A stretch of DNA of 64,000 nucleotides, from contig CAWUXE010000023.1 in assembly GCA_963926475.1 (NCBI GenBank), positions 1-64,000 on the forward strand, written 5' to 3'. This DNA comes from UBA2040 sp002384725 (lineage in GTDB: Bacteria; Bacteroidota; Bacteroidia; Flavobacteriales_D; Crocinitomicaceae). The notes beneath the pieces were generated by a model. The model was not told where the DNA came from. It made no database searches and saw nothing but the letters and a program-made list of their open reading frames with translations. Positions within the stretch are counted from its first letter, which is position 1. Every line of letters starts with the position of its first letter. The translations under genes were made by a program, and so were the position numbers. Shown piece after piece: positions 9,260 through 16,428 of this stretch.

Positions 9260-10158
9260 CCCATATTTCGAGGGTGATAACTCAGAATTGCCTCGCGTAA
9301 AAAGCTTTGGTCGAGATGTGTGTATATTTCGGTTGTAGTAATAGATTCATGACCAAGCATTTCTTGTATCGCGCGCAAGTTGGCGCCACCTTCCAGTAAA
9401 TGGGTGGCGAAGGAGTGCCGAAAGGTATGAGGTGAAACATTCTTTGTCAAACCAATTTCTTTCGATAGATTTTTAATAATCGTAAAAATCATTTCTCGGG
9501 TCAATTTTGCTCCTCTGCGATTAAGAAAAACAACATTTTCACTGTCTTTTCTAACATTCAAGTGATTGCGTGTGTGTTCTTTGTAAAAATTAATTTCCTT
9601 TTCTACGCTCGGACTCACAGGTACAATTCGTTGTTTATTTCCTTTCCCGATCACACGAATAAATCCATCATCGAAATACAAATCGCCAAATTTTAAATTG
9701 ACCAATTCAGAAACACGAAGTCCGCAGCTGTATAGCGTTTCAAGAATGGCTTTGTTACGATGTCCTTCCGGTTTACTTAAATCTATTGCGTCTATCATTT
9801 GATCAATTTCTTCTATAGAAAGAACTTCAGGCAGTTTTCTTCCTAATTTGGGCAACTCCAAACTTTCCGAAGGATCGACTTTGATAATGTCCTCCATGAG
9901 CAGAAAACCAAAAAACTGTTTGATTCCACTTATGTTTCGCGCTTGACTTCTCGGACTCATGGCCAAATCGTACAGCATGCCAACAAATTGATTCAAATCT
10001 GCATATTGCAAATCGGTCAACTCTTTATTTTGTCCCTCACAATACGATAAAAGCTTGGCCACATCTCGCTGATAGGCAAAAATGGAATTTTCGGCTAGTC
10101 CTTTCTCGATTTTCAAGTAAGCGACAAATTGCTTAATATAGCGTTCTGAATAAGACAT
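9256..10158 (-). CDS. xerD: Tyrosine recombinase XerD-like (chromosome dimer resolution)
   Basis: 300 residues from the ATG at 10158; a GTG one codon upstream (10161) is possible. N-terminal SAM-like DNA-binding domain (about 1-95), then a catalytic domain with all expected residues: Arg in CGLRVSELV (about 148), Lys in GKGNKQR (172), His and Arg in HTFRHSFATH (244, 247), His in LGHESITTT (270) and Tyr in EIYTHL (279). Length and lack of a mobile-element context support a housekeeping Xer recombinase that resolves chromosome dimers at dif. Its start lies three bases from the divergent aroQ start. Confidence 0.9.
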   Translation of the reverse strand: MSYSERYIKQFVAYLKIEKGLAENSIFAYQRDVAKLLSYCEGQNKELTDLQYADLNQFVGMLYDLAMSPRSQARNISGIKQFFGFLLMEDIIKVDPSESLELPKLGRKLPEVLSIEEIDQMIDAIDLSKPEGHRNKAILETLYSCGLRVSELVNLKFGDLYFDDGFIRVIGKGNKQRIVPVSPSVEKEINFYKEHTRNHLNVRKDSENVVFLNRRGAKLTREMIFTIIKNLSKEIGLTKNVSPHTFRHSFATHLLEGGANLRAIQEMLGHESITTTEIYTHLDQSFLREAILSYHPRNMG

Positions 10159-10161
10159 CAC

Positions 10162-10575
10162 ATGAAGATATTGATACTCAACGGCCCAAATTTAAACTTA
10201 ATTGGTCAAAGAGAACCTGAAATATACGGGAAACTTACTTTCGAGGAGGCACTGAAACTTTGGTCAGAGGAATTTTCATTGGAGATTTATTTTTTCCAAT
10301 CGAACGTAGAAGGCGAACTAATAAATACGCTTCAAAACTCGGATGCTGATGGAATTATTTTCAATGCTGGGGCATATACGCACACGAGCATTGGCTTGCG
10401 TGATGCTGTTTCGGCTATCTCAATTCCGGTGATGGAAGTTCATTTATCGAATATTACGAAACGCGAATCATTTCGACACGAGTCTTTTCTGACACCGGTT
10501 TGTGTGGGTTGTATTTTTGGATTGGGAATGGAAAGTTACCGTTTGGCTTTGACTTATTTCCAGAATAAGAATTAG
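10162..10575 (+). CDS. aroQ: Type II 3-dehydroquinate dehydratase
   Basis: 137 residues, usual for the dodecameric type II enzyme that makes 3-dehydroshikimate in the shikimate pathway. Seen: ILNGPNLNLIGQREPEIYG at the N-terminus with the catalytic Tyr on the flexible loop, NAGAYTHTS (Asn and His), MEVHLSNI (His) and FRHES (Arg). The ATG is only three bases from the xerD start on the other strand. Its stop overlaps that of the convergent glycosyltransferase gene by four bases. Confidence 0.93.
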   Translation: MKILILNGPNLNLIGQREPEIYGKLTFEEALKLWSEEFSLEIYFFQSNVEGELINTLQNSDADGIIFNAGAYTHTSIGLRDAVSAISIPVMEVHLSNITKRESFRHESFLTPVCVGCIFGLGMESYRLALTYFQNKN

Positions 10576-11591
10576 AATTTCTCCTTTGGTAAATGAGAAA
10601 ATAGATCTTTCTTCAAAATATACCTTTGCCAGAGTATACTGTCATTAAACAAACCCTTTCTATTGAATTGGGTTGAATTCTTTTTGATTTCTTTTCTTTT
10701 CTTCAGCGAAGAGCCCAGTTTTAGATAAACATCGCGATGTGCCTTGAATACACTTCCCAACTGTTTGAATTCACCACGAACAAGAAAACGAATTCCAGCT
10801 ATTCCATCTAAAAATAATCTTCGGAACATTTTGGGGAATAATAACCCTTCGTGATTTTTCACAATCATAAATAAACTGTTCCTGAAATTCAAGTATGTTT
10901 TGAAAGGGGACGAGTAGTCCAAAGTTCCTCCACCCACATGATATACGACCGATTTTGGTTCTACCATAAATTTGCAACCTCGTTTCTTCAATCGCCAGCA
11001 CAAATCAATTTCTTCCATGTGCGCAAAGAAATCTTCATCTAGCCCGCCGGATTCATGGTATAATTTTGAACGTATCATCAGGGCTGCCCCCGTCGACCAA
11101 AAAACTTCTATTGAGTCGTTATATTGACCTGTATCTTCTTCAATTTTTTGAAAAATCCTACCTCTACAAAACGGGAAATAATCTTTGTCCAAAAAACCAC
11201 CACTCGCTCCAGCATGTTCGAAATTTTGTTTTGCGTTGAACGATCGAATTTTAGGTTGACAACCCGCAACATCTGGATCTTTCATAACTTCCAAAAGCGG
11301 ATTCAGCCAGTTTTCGGTTACTTCTATGTCACTATTGAGTAAGAGGTACAATTCACTATCCACCAATTTCAAAGCATCATTGTAACCTTTGGCAAATCCA
11401 CCATTTGATGCGTTAATGATCAATCGAATTTTAGGGAAGTTTTCTTGCAGAAATAAAACGGATTCATCCGTCGAACAGTTATCGGCCACAATTATTTCAT
11501 GACCTTCAGAATACTGGATAACACTTGGTAGAAACTTTTCTAAAAAGTCTTTTCCGTTGAAATTAAGAATTACGATGGCCAGTTTTTTCAA
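10572..11591 (-). CDS. Family 2 glycosyltransferase (rhamnosyltransferase-like)
   Basis: 339 residues. GT2 features: VILNFNGKDFLEKF at the N-terminus, IIVADNCSTDES (nucleotide-sugar site), LLLNSDIEV (DxD-like) and GGLDEDFFAHMEEIDLCWR (ED catalytic region). The best start by family alignment is a TTG at 11591; no ATG lies at the right place. It follows the GWxTD gene by 14 bases and is probably its operon partner. Acceptor and sugar cannot be told; a surface-glycan role is inferred. Confidence 0.85.
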   Translation of the reverse strand: MKKLAIVILNFNGKDFLEKFLPSVIQYSEGHEIIVADNCSTDESVLFLQENFPKIRLIINASNGGFAKGYNDALKLVDSELYLLLNSDIEVTENWLNPLLEVMKDPDVAGCQPKIRSFNAKQNFEHAGASGGFLDKDYFPFCRGRIFQKIEEDTGQYNDSIEVFWSTGAALMIRSKLYHESGGLDEDFFAHMEEIDLCWRLKKRGCKFMVEPKSVVYHVGGGTLDYSSPFKTYLNFRNSLFMIVKNHEGLLFPKMFRRLFLDGIAGIRFLVRGEFKQLGSVFKAHRDVYLKLGSSLKKRKEIKKNSTQFNRKGLFNDSILWQRYILKKDLFSHLPKEKF

Positions 11592-11605
11592 AGGAACAAG
11601 GAAAA

Positions 11606-13054
11606 TTAAAATTGTCGAAAATTTGTGTTGCTATTCCCCCCCCAGTGGTTATCAACTCCTCCATTTCCGTTATCGACATCACCATTTGTGGAATTTCTTG
11701 AATTTAAAGCTCTCGGCCAATTCTGATTTTTAATTTCTCCAATCATGTCCGAATGAAGTAATCGATAATTTTCGGTCACTAAATCTGAGTTATAAAAGAT
11801 AAAACGTTTGTTCGAGAAACGTCCAATTTTATTATATTGCCAGATTTCATAAGGATATTCAGATGCCGAATATTGGCTTTGGATCACCTGTGTTGGACTT
11901 CCATATTGTAAATAAACACGTCCTCTATCTGATTCGTATCCACTTAAAAAATGAGTTTTATATAAGGTGTTCACTAAGTCAACTTGGCCTTTGTACTTAA
12001 TCCAATCGGTATAGGCTTTGGTGCCAGCTGTTGCTGACCAGAAAGCTTGAAGGGTTAAAAACGCTTTTTTTTCATCGTCATTTTTTAAAACGGTCAATAT
12101 ATCTCTAACAGCAGATGGTGGAGCTATTGGAATAACACTTCCAAGATAATACCTTGCACTATCTAATGAAATTGAAGATTCGAACATTGGATCAAGCACC
12201 GTCAAGGTATTTAAATTAAAGTTGATATTAACCTCTTTTGTTCGTTCAAAAAGATATGCATCACTGTGTATTTCCGATAAGTCATGCGCTACAATAGACA
12301 GTTTTAAATAATATTTCCCAGTCTGCAAATTGCTAATATCGATTTTTTTCAATGTAGGAACTACTTCGGCAGATTTGAAACGATAATAGATGGTAAACTC
12401 TTCGACCTCCTCAGTAGTTTCAAAATCAACTATACTTTGTTTTAATCCAAACTCAGGAGTTTCTAGTAAGTTGGTGTTGTACATTTCAACGTAGTACGGC
12501 AGAAAGTTCAAATCGTTTGAGAAATAGGTAGAAATTCGAGGAATAATTTCATATCCTGATTTATAGAACATGTTGTTTTCGTCACCTTCTTTCGCTACTT
12601 CCGCTATTTGAATGTTACTTATTGATGTTCGTCCTTGTTTGTTACTGATTTCGATTGGCACTTCGCCTTTAATCGGTTCACGGTCTGAGTTTAAATCTCG
12701 AATTTCAAGTTTCAGAACGTAACTTCCTGTGTCAAGAACGAAACGTTTTAAATCATAAAAATCTTCAATAATGCTGTCTTTCATGAAAGGAGATTCCAAT
12801 CTATGTGCATCTTCTTTGATTATATTTCCACCGCGTTCTACTGCAAGAAAAACAGCTACATCAGCAACTAGGCCATCACCTTTTCCAACATAATTTACGC
12901 TTGGACCTGAAAACTGAAGATTCACCTCAAGCAGGTGCCCAAGACTTGGTGCGTAGAATTGTTTCGTGTCGACATATACTCGCAGGCGTTTTTCCTGTGA
13001 AAAGACTGTAGCCGAAACCATCCAAAACAATACGAACAGCGCGAGTAATTTCAT
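11606..13054 (-). CDS. GWxTD domain-containing secreted protein
   Basis: 482 residues with a signal peptide (MKLLALFVLFWMVSATVFSQE). The C-terminal half carries the GWxTD-type region: FWSATAGTKAYTDWIKY, then GYESDRGRVYLQYGSP, EYPYEIWQYNKIG and RFIFYNSD. This domain is widespread in Bacteroidota and related phyla, without known biochemical function. The N-terminal half looks like beta-rich repeats. It is the first gene of a two-gene unit with the glycosyltransferase. Location is periplasm or cell surface; there is no T9SS sorting domain. Confidence 0.85.
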   Translation of the reverse strand: MKLLALFVLFWMVSATVFSQEKRLRVYVDTKQFYAPSLGHLLEVNLQFSGPSVNYVGKGDGLVADVAVFLAVERGGNIIKEDAHRLESPFMKDSIIEDFYDLKRFVLDTGSYVLKLEIRDLNSDREPIKGEVPIEISNKQGRTSISNIQIAEVAKEGDENNMFYKSGYEIIPRISTYFSNDLNFLPYYVEMYNTNLLETPEFGLKQSIVDFETTEEVEEFTIYYRFKSAEVVPTLKKIDISNLQTGKYYLKLSIVAHDLSEIHSDAYLFERTKEVNINFNLNTLTVLDPMFESSISLDSARYYLGSVIPIAPPSAVRDILTVLKNDDEKKAFLTLQAFWSATAGTKAYTDWIKYKGQVDLVNTLYKTHFLSGYESDRGRVYLQYGSPTQVIQSQYSASEYPYEIWQYNKIGRFSNKRFIFYNSDLVTENYRLLHSDMIGEIKNQNWPRALNSRNSTNGDVDNGNGGVDNHWGGNSNTNFRQF

Positions 13055-13265
13055 TTTACTTTAAAAAAGTAAAGTTACAAAAAAGGAATGCCTTTTCACT
13101 ATTCTAAGGATTGCAATGTAGTAAATGGTATGATATCTTGATTATATGGAGCATACTCTATTAAAAACACATAAAAAAAATACGATTAAAAGATTGTCAA
13201 TGAAGGGTTTGTCGTGTTTAATTGGGAATTAAAAAGAGGACGATCATTTTTTTTTACAAACCCAC

Positions 13266-13295
13266 TTGCCAGTATTCAAACTATTAGTACTTTTG
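13266..13295 (+). promoter_or_regulatory. Promoter of tRNA-Ser
   Basis: TTG at 13266-13268, a 19-base spacer and TACTTTTG at 13288-13295 fit the Bacteroidota primary sigma consensus TTG-N19-TAnnTTTG. The -7 box ends four bases before the tRNA starts. The tRNA-Val promoter has the same spacing. Confidence 0.7.
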
Positions 13296-13299
13296 CCGC

Positions 13300-13384
13300 G
13301 GAGAGTTGGCAGAGTGGTCGAATGCACCGGTCTTGAAAACCGGCGTACCGCAAGGTACCGGGGGTTCGAATCCCTCACTCTCCG
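13300..13384 (+). tRNA. tRNA-Ser (anticodon TGA)
   Basis: 85 bases. The acceptor stem GGAGAGT pairs with ACTCTCC and is followed by discriminator G. The D-loop (TGGCAGAGTGGTCGAATGC), a long variable arm (GTACCGCAAGGTAC) typical of class II tRNAs, and the T-arm (GGGTTCGAATCCC) are present. The anticodon TGA sits at 13334-13336 between CCGGT and ACCGG. The CCA end is not encoded. Confidence 0.97.
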
Positions 13385-13387
13385 CAT

Positions 13388-13420
13388 AAAAAGTCTCTCG
13401 ATTTATCGAGAGACTTTTTT
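13388..13420 (+). terminator. tRNA-Ser intrinsic terminator
   Basis: Stem aaaaagtctctcga with its complement, about 14 bp, four-base loop, followed by a T-tract. The T-tract also forms the outer end of the long inverted repeat at 13415-13473. Confidence 0.9.
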
Positions 13421-13473
13421 CGTTTCACCCTATTTGTCAACCTCGTTTGAACAAATAGGGTGAAACGAAAAAA
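13415..13473. repeat. 23-bp perfect inverted repeat after tRNA-Ser
   Basis: The left arm at 13415-13437 (TTTTTTCGTTTCA... CTATTTGT) is the exact reverse complement of 13451-13473; the spacer is 13 bases. The outer part of each arm (TTTTTTCGTTTCA) recurs, with one mismatch, in the inverted repeat after tRNA-Val. Confidence 0.95.
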
Positions 13474-13481
13474 GCAATACA

Positions 13482-13586
13482 GCATGCATTGAACTTTTCA
13501 TGCATGGCTCCCCCAAATGGGAAAGGCGCAGCCAATCTCGAGAATTGGGAAGGAAATCAAGGTACGCTTGAACAATCTTCCTTGCC
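13482..13586. other. Hairpin-rich non-coding stretch
   Basis: No gene occupies 13385-13716. After the inverted repeat come a hairpin at 13482-13508 (GCATGCAT / ATGCATGgC), a small GGCT...AGCC stem at 13506-13533 enclosing CCC-aaat-GGG, the palindrome TCTCGAGA at 13536-13543, and a stem GGgAAGGAA (13547-13555) / TTCCTTgCC (13578-13586) enclosing CAAG-gtacg-CTTG (13558-13570). Bases 13590-13716 are AT-rich and hold nothing else I can name. Confidence 0.5.
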
Positions 13587-13716
13587 TTCAGTACATTCTA
13601 GTATGCAACCTATCGAATTCAAAACAAGTCTATTTACTATCAAAAAGATTCAAACAATAAAATAATTCGGAATAACAAATTAATCCTTTATCTTGCAGTC
13701 GAAAATATCAACCAAC

Positions 13717-14151
13717 ATGACTAAAATATTTCTTTCTTTACTTGTATTTACGGTTTTCTCGTTGACTTCATGTGATAAAAAAGGCTGTACTGATGTGGAT
13801 GCAATAAATCACAATGGAAAAGCAAACTCGAATGATAATTCGTGCAGATATTTCGGTGATTGCATTATCTGGTTCGATATAGAGAAACAAGTAGAATATA
13901 CAAACGACACAATTCCAGCCATATATTGCTATGTAGAAGATGAATTGATAGGGACGATTGACGCGTTTAATTATACTGGAACTCCTCCTTCTTGTGGAAG
14001 CCCGAAAGGATTAAATTACGTTCATGATTTAGCAAGAAAACGATCAGATTCAATTGAATTAAAAATAAAAAAATCGAATGATACTTTAATTAGCACCCAT
14101 ACTTTTATGGTTAAGACAAATGAATGTAGCGCTTTCAAAATTCCTAATTAA
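13717..14151 (+). CDS. Small lipoprotein, paralogue of next gene
   Basis: 144 residues from the ATG at 13717; an in-frame TTG lies eight codons upstream, but this start gives a proper lipoprotein signal (MTKIFLSLLVFTVFSLTSC). Right after the lipid-modified Cys comes GCTDVDAINHNGKANSNDNSC, a single copy of the Cys/Asp motif (CTD..A.NY...A..DDGSC) often repeated in Flavobacteriales surface proteins. The rest is unrecognised. Inferred outer-membrane or periplasmic lipoprotein. It shares layout with the following gene, so the pair is probably a tandem duplication. Confidence 0.8.
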   Translation: MTKIFLSLLVFTVFSLTSCDKKGCTDVDAINHNGKANSNDNSCRYFGDCIIWFDIEKQVEYTNDTIPAIYCYVEDELIGTIDAFNYTGTPPSCGSPKGLNYVHDLARKRSDSIELKIKKSNDTLISTHTFMVKTNECSAFKIPN

Positions 14152-14185
14152 CAGACGAAAACGCGTATTTTTTCGTTGAATGTAA

Positions 14186-14623
14186 ATGAGAATTTTCAAA
14201 ACACTCTTTCTTTTAGTTGCTTGTATCACGTTTTTCGGAAGTTGCAAAAAACTAGGCTGTACCAATGAAAATTCTGTTAGTTACGATGAGTCGGCTAAAA
14301 AGGATGATGGTTCATGCGTTTACAACAGTGATTTAAAAATATATTTCAACCAAGCGCAAAGCAATGCTTTTATCGGGAGTGGAATTTTTCAGTTAAAGTA
14401 CTATTTGAATGGTCAATTAATCGGAACTGTTGAGGCGACAGAATATTCAACATCTGCTCCCAATTGTATTTTTAACAATTCGTTTTCTACTGTTGTTAGC
14501 ATTGGTAAAATTGAATCGAAATCATACTCATTGATAGTTAGAGATAGTTCGGAAAATTTCTTGTATACGAAGGCGCTATTGTTGAAAGGAAATACGTGTA
14601 CGGTTTATCAATTGAATAATTGA
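14186..14623 (+). CDS. Small lipoprotein, paralogue of previous gene
   Basis: 145 residues. Lipoprotein signal MRIFKTLFLLVACITFFGSC, then KKLGCTNENSVSYDESAKKDDGSC, the same Cys/Asp motif as the gene 34 bases upstream. Both proteins then have a beta-rich body with a YYLNGQLIGTVEA-like segment (YVEDELIGTIDA in the neighbour) and a Cys near the end. Function unknown. It is convergent with ispF; only 29 bases separate the stops and no clear terminator is seen. Confidence 0.82.
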   Translation: MRIFKTLFLLVACITFFGSCKKLGCTNENSVSYDESAKKDDGSCVYNSDLKIYFNQAQSNAFIGSGIFQLKYYLNGQLIGTVEATEYSTSAPNCIFNNSFSTVVSIGKIESKSYSLIVRDSSENFLYTKALLLKGNTCTVYQLNN

Positions 14624-14652
14624 TGTAAGAGAAATCAGTATTTACACGTAAG

Positions 14653-15129
14653 TTATTTAAGAATCAAAACGGTGGCATATGCTTTAATAGCTTCCTCTTT
14701 TCCGAATGAATCCACTTTTTCGTGTGTAGTCGCTTTTAGAGAAACGCGCTCAACATCTATTTCTAAAATATCAGCGATAATGGTTTGCATCTTTTCTATA
14801 TGTGGATTCACTTTTGGTTTTTCAAGAACAACCGTGCAATCTAAATTTCCAATTGAGAACCCTTTTTCCTGAAGTAATTCGAAAACTTTTTTAAGTAAAA
14901 TTTTACTATCGATTCCTTTGAACTGTGGATCAGTATCTGAAAAATGATAACCAATATCGCGAAGGTTTGCAGCGCCTAATAATGCATCGCAAATGGCGTG
15001 AAGAAGAACATCGGCATCTGAGTGACCAACCGCTCCTTTTTCGCTTTCGAGTTGTATTCCACCCAACCAAAGTTTATATCCTTGCTCGAGGCGATGCACA
15101 TCCACTCCAAAACCTATCCGAATATCCAT
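14653..15129 (-). CDS. ispF: 2-C-methyl-D-erythritol 2,4-cyclodiphosphate synthase
   Basis: 158 residues, standard length. Zinc-binding Asp and His in FGVDVHRL (about 8-10), GHSDADVLLHAICDALLGA, the second zinc His region, and KATTHEKVDSFGKEEAI near the C-terminus are all present. It catalyses the cyclising step of the MEP isoprenoid pathway in the cytoplasm. Its ATG directly abuts the porV stop codon (no base between), so it is read from the porU-porV transcript unless an internal promoter exists. Confidence 0.95.
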   Translation of the reverse strand: MDIRIGFGVDVHRLEQGYKLWLGGIQLESEKGAVGHSDADVLLHAICDALLGAANLRDIGYHFSDTDPQFKGIDSKILLKKVFELLQEKGFSIGNLDCTVVLEKPKVNPHIEKMQTIIADILEIDVERVSLKATTHEKVDSFGKEEAIKAYATVLILK

Positions 15130-16374
15130 TTATTTACCGAGAGTAAGACGCATAGTAAAACGTAGAGTATTTGCCAAAGGACTATTTCTTCCGTTCAGAC
15201 TTCCTAAATAAGAAATGTCAATTAAGAAAGCGTTGTATTTCAAACCGACCCCCGCGTTATAAAACTGGCGATTCCCTTTTGTTGCTGCTTCGTAGAATAT
15301 ACCAGCACGCAAAGCAAAAAGATCGTTGTACCAATATTCAAAACCAGTAGCTATCATAATTTCGTTCAATTCTTCTTTTAATTTTGAACCTTTTACGATT
15401 TGTTCAGTTCCATCATCGTTGTACAATTTATCTCCGTTATCGTCTTTCAATAAGGCTCCAGGAGCATCGTAAAAAGATTGAATCATTCCAGCAATTGTAC
15501 CTACATCACTCGACTGACCAGCGAGAATGGCACCAGTAGAACTGACCGTTCTTGGTGGAGTAGGGACCAATAATTTTTGAACATCTATAGACCATGTCAA
15601 AGCGTTGAAATCATCAAATTCTAGGGTAAAGGCATTACCAATTTTTAAATTAGCGGGAATGAAATCTCTAACAGCAGCAGATGAATAACTTACTTTATTT
15701 CCTATGTTATTGATTGTCGCTCCGAAAGTATAACTACCTCTGCGGCCGAAGAACTTCGCGTCCTCATTAAAATAAGTAAAGGAAAGATCAGCCGCACCCG
15801 CGATGGCGGGTTTTGAGTCAATTCCTCCAACTGTCAATCCGCCTGTTAAATTAGAATAAGCAAATTTGCCATTTACGCCAATGGCCATTTTTTCGCTTAG
15901 TCTGAATCCATAAGCACCTGTTAATTCGTATTCGCTTGGTTTATCTTCACGGATAATTTGAGCATCATCGGTCGTAAAAGTAATAGATCCCAAAGAGAAA
16001 AACCGCAAAGAACCTCCAACAACATGACGATCACCCAATTGTGAATATCCAGATAAATAAGATAAATGAATATCATTCGTCAACTGACGAAGCCATGGAA
16101 CATAAGACAAACCAATTTCTGCTTTCTCTTTTGCAAAAATCAAATTTGAGGTGTTCCAATATATCGAAAGTGAACTTGGTGAAAGTGCTGTTCCAGCATC
16201 GCCCATACCGCCAGCTCTTGAGTCTGGAGTGATGGACATAAATGGAAGCGCCGTGGTTATAGTATTGAGTCCCAGCTTTCCATCTAGTTGGGATGGGTCG
16301 TTAACACCAGTCGGTTGCGCCAAGGCAAACATTGGTATCGCCGACAATACAGCTGTTATTATTTTAATATTCAT
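15130..16374 (-). CDS. porV: T9SS outer-membrane protein PorV
   Basis: 414 residues with a signal peptide (MNIKIITAVLSAIPMFALAQ). The FadL-like beta-barrel start has the PorV signature FMSITPDSRAGGMGDAGTA, then IYWNTSNLIFAKEKAEIGLSY and repeated amphipathic strands to a C-terminal LRFTMRLTLGK. In Porphyromonas and Flavobacterium PorV carries cargo from the SprA translocon to the PorU attachment enzyme. The neighbouring porU and gldJ support the call. It lies 54 bases downstream of porU, same strand. Confidence 0.93.
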   Translation of the reverse strand: MNIKIITAVLSAIPMFALAQPTGVNDPSQLDGKLGLNTITTALPFMSITPDSRAGGMGDAGTALSPSSLSIYWNTSNLIFAKEKAEIGLSYVPWLRQLTNDIHLSYLSGYSQLGDRHVVGGSLRFFSLGSITFTTDDAQIIREDKPSEYELTGAYGFRLSEKMAIGVNGKFAYSNLTGGLTVGGIDSKPAIAGAADLSFTYFNEDAKFFGRRGSYTFGATINNIGNKVSYSSAAVRDFIPANLKIGNAFTLEFDDFNALTWSIDVQKLLVPTPPRTVSSTGAILAGQSSDVGTIAGMIQSFYDAPGALLKDDNGDKLYNDDGTEQIVKGSKLKEELNEIMIATGFEYWYNDLFALRAGIFYEAATKGNRQFYNAGVGLKYNAFLIDISYLGSLNGRNSPLANTLRFTMRLTLGK

Positions 16375-16428
16375 TTACTTTTTTTGAGTTGACAAATATA
16401 CGTAAAACACGCTTTGTTATTGTTTTAC

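Noticed and set aside
9256..10158. xerD as a phage or island integrase
   Set aside because: Length and motifs fit a housekeeping Xer recombinase, and no att repeats, cargo or phage genes are nearby.
13266..13463. 65-codon open frame across tRNA-Ser
   Set aside because: It covers the tRNA promoter, the tRNA and its terminator.
13300..13480. tRNA-Ser as an integration site with att repeats
   Set aside because: No repeat of the tRNA 3' end was found downstream, and there is no integrase-bearing island; the repeats here are inverted and start at the terminator T-tract.
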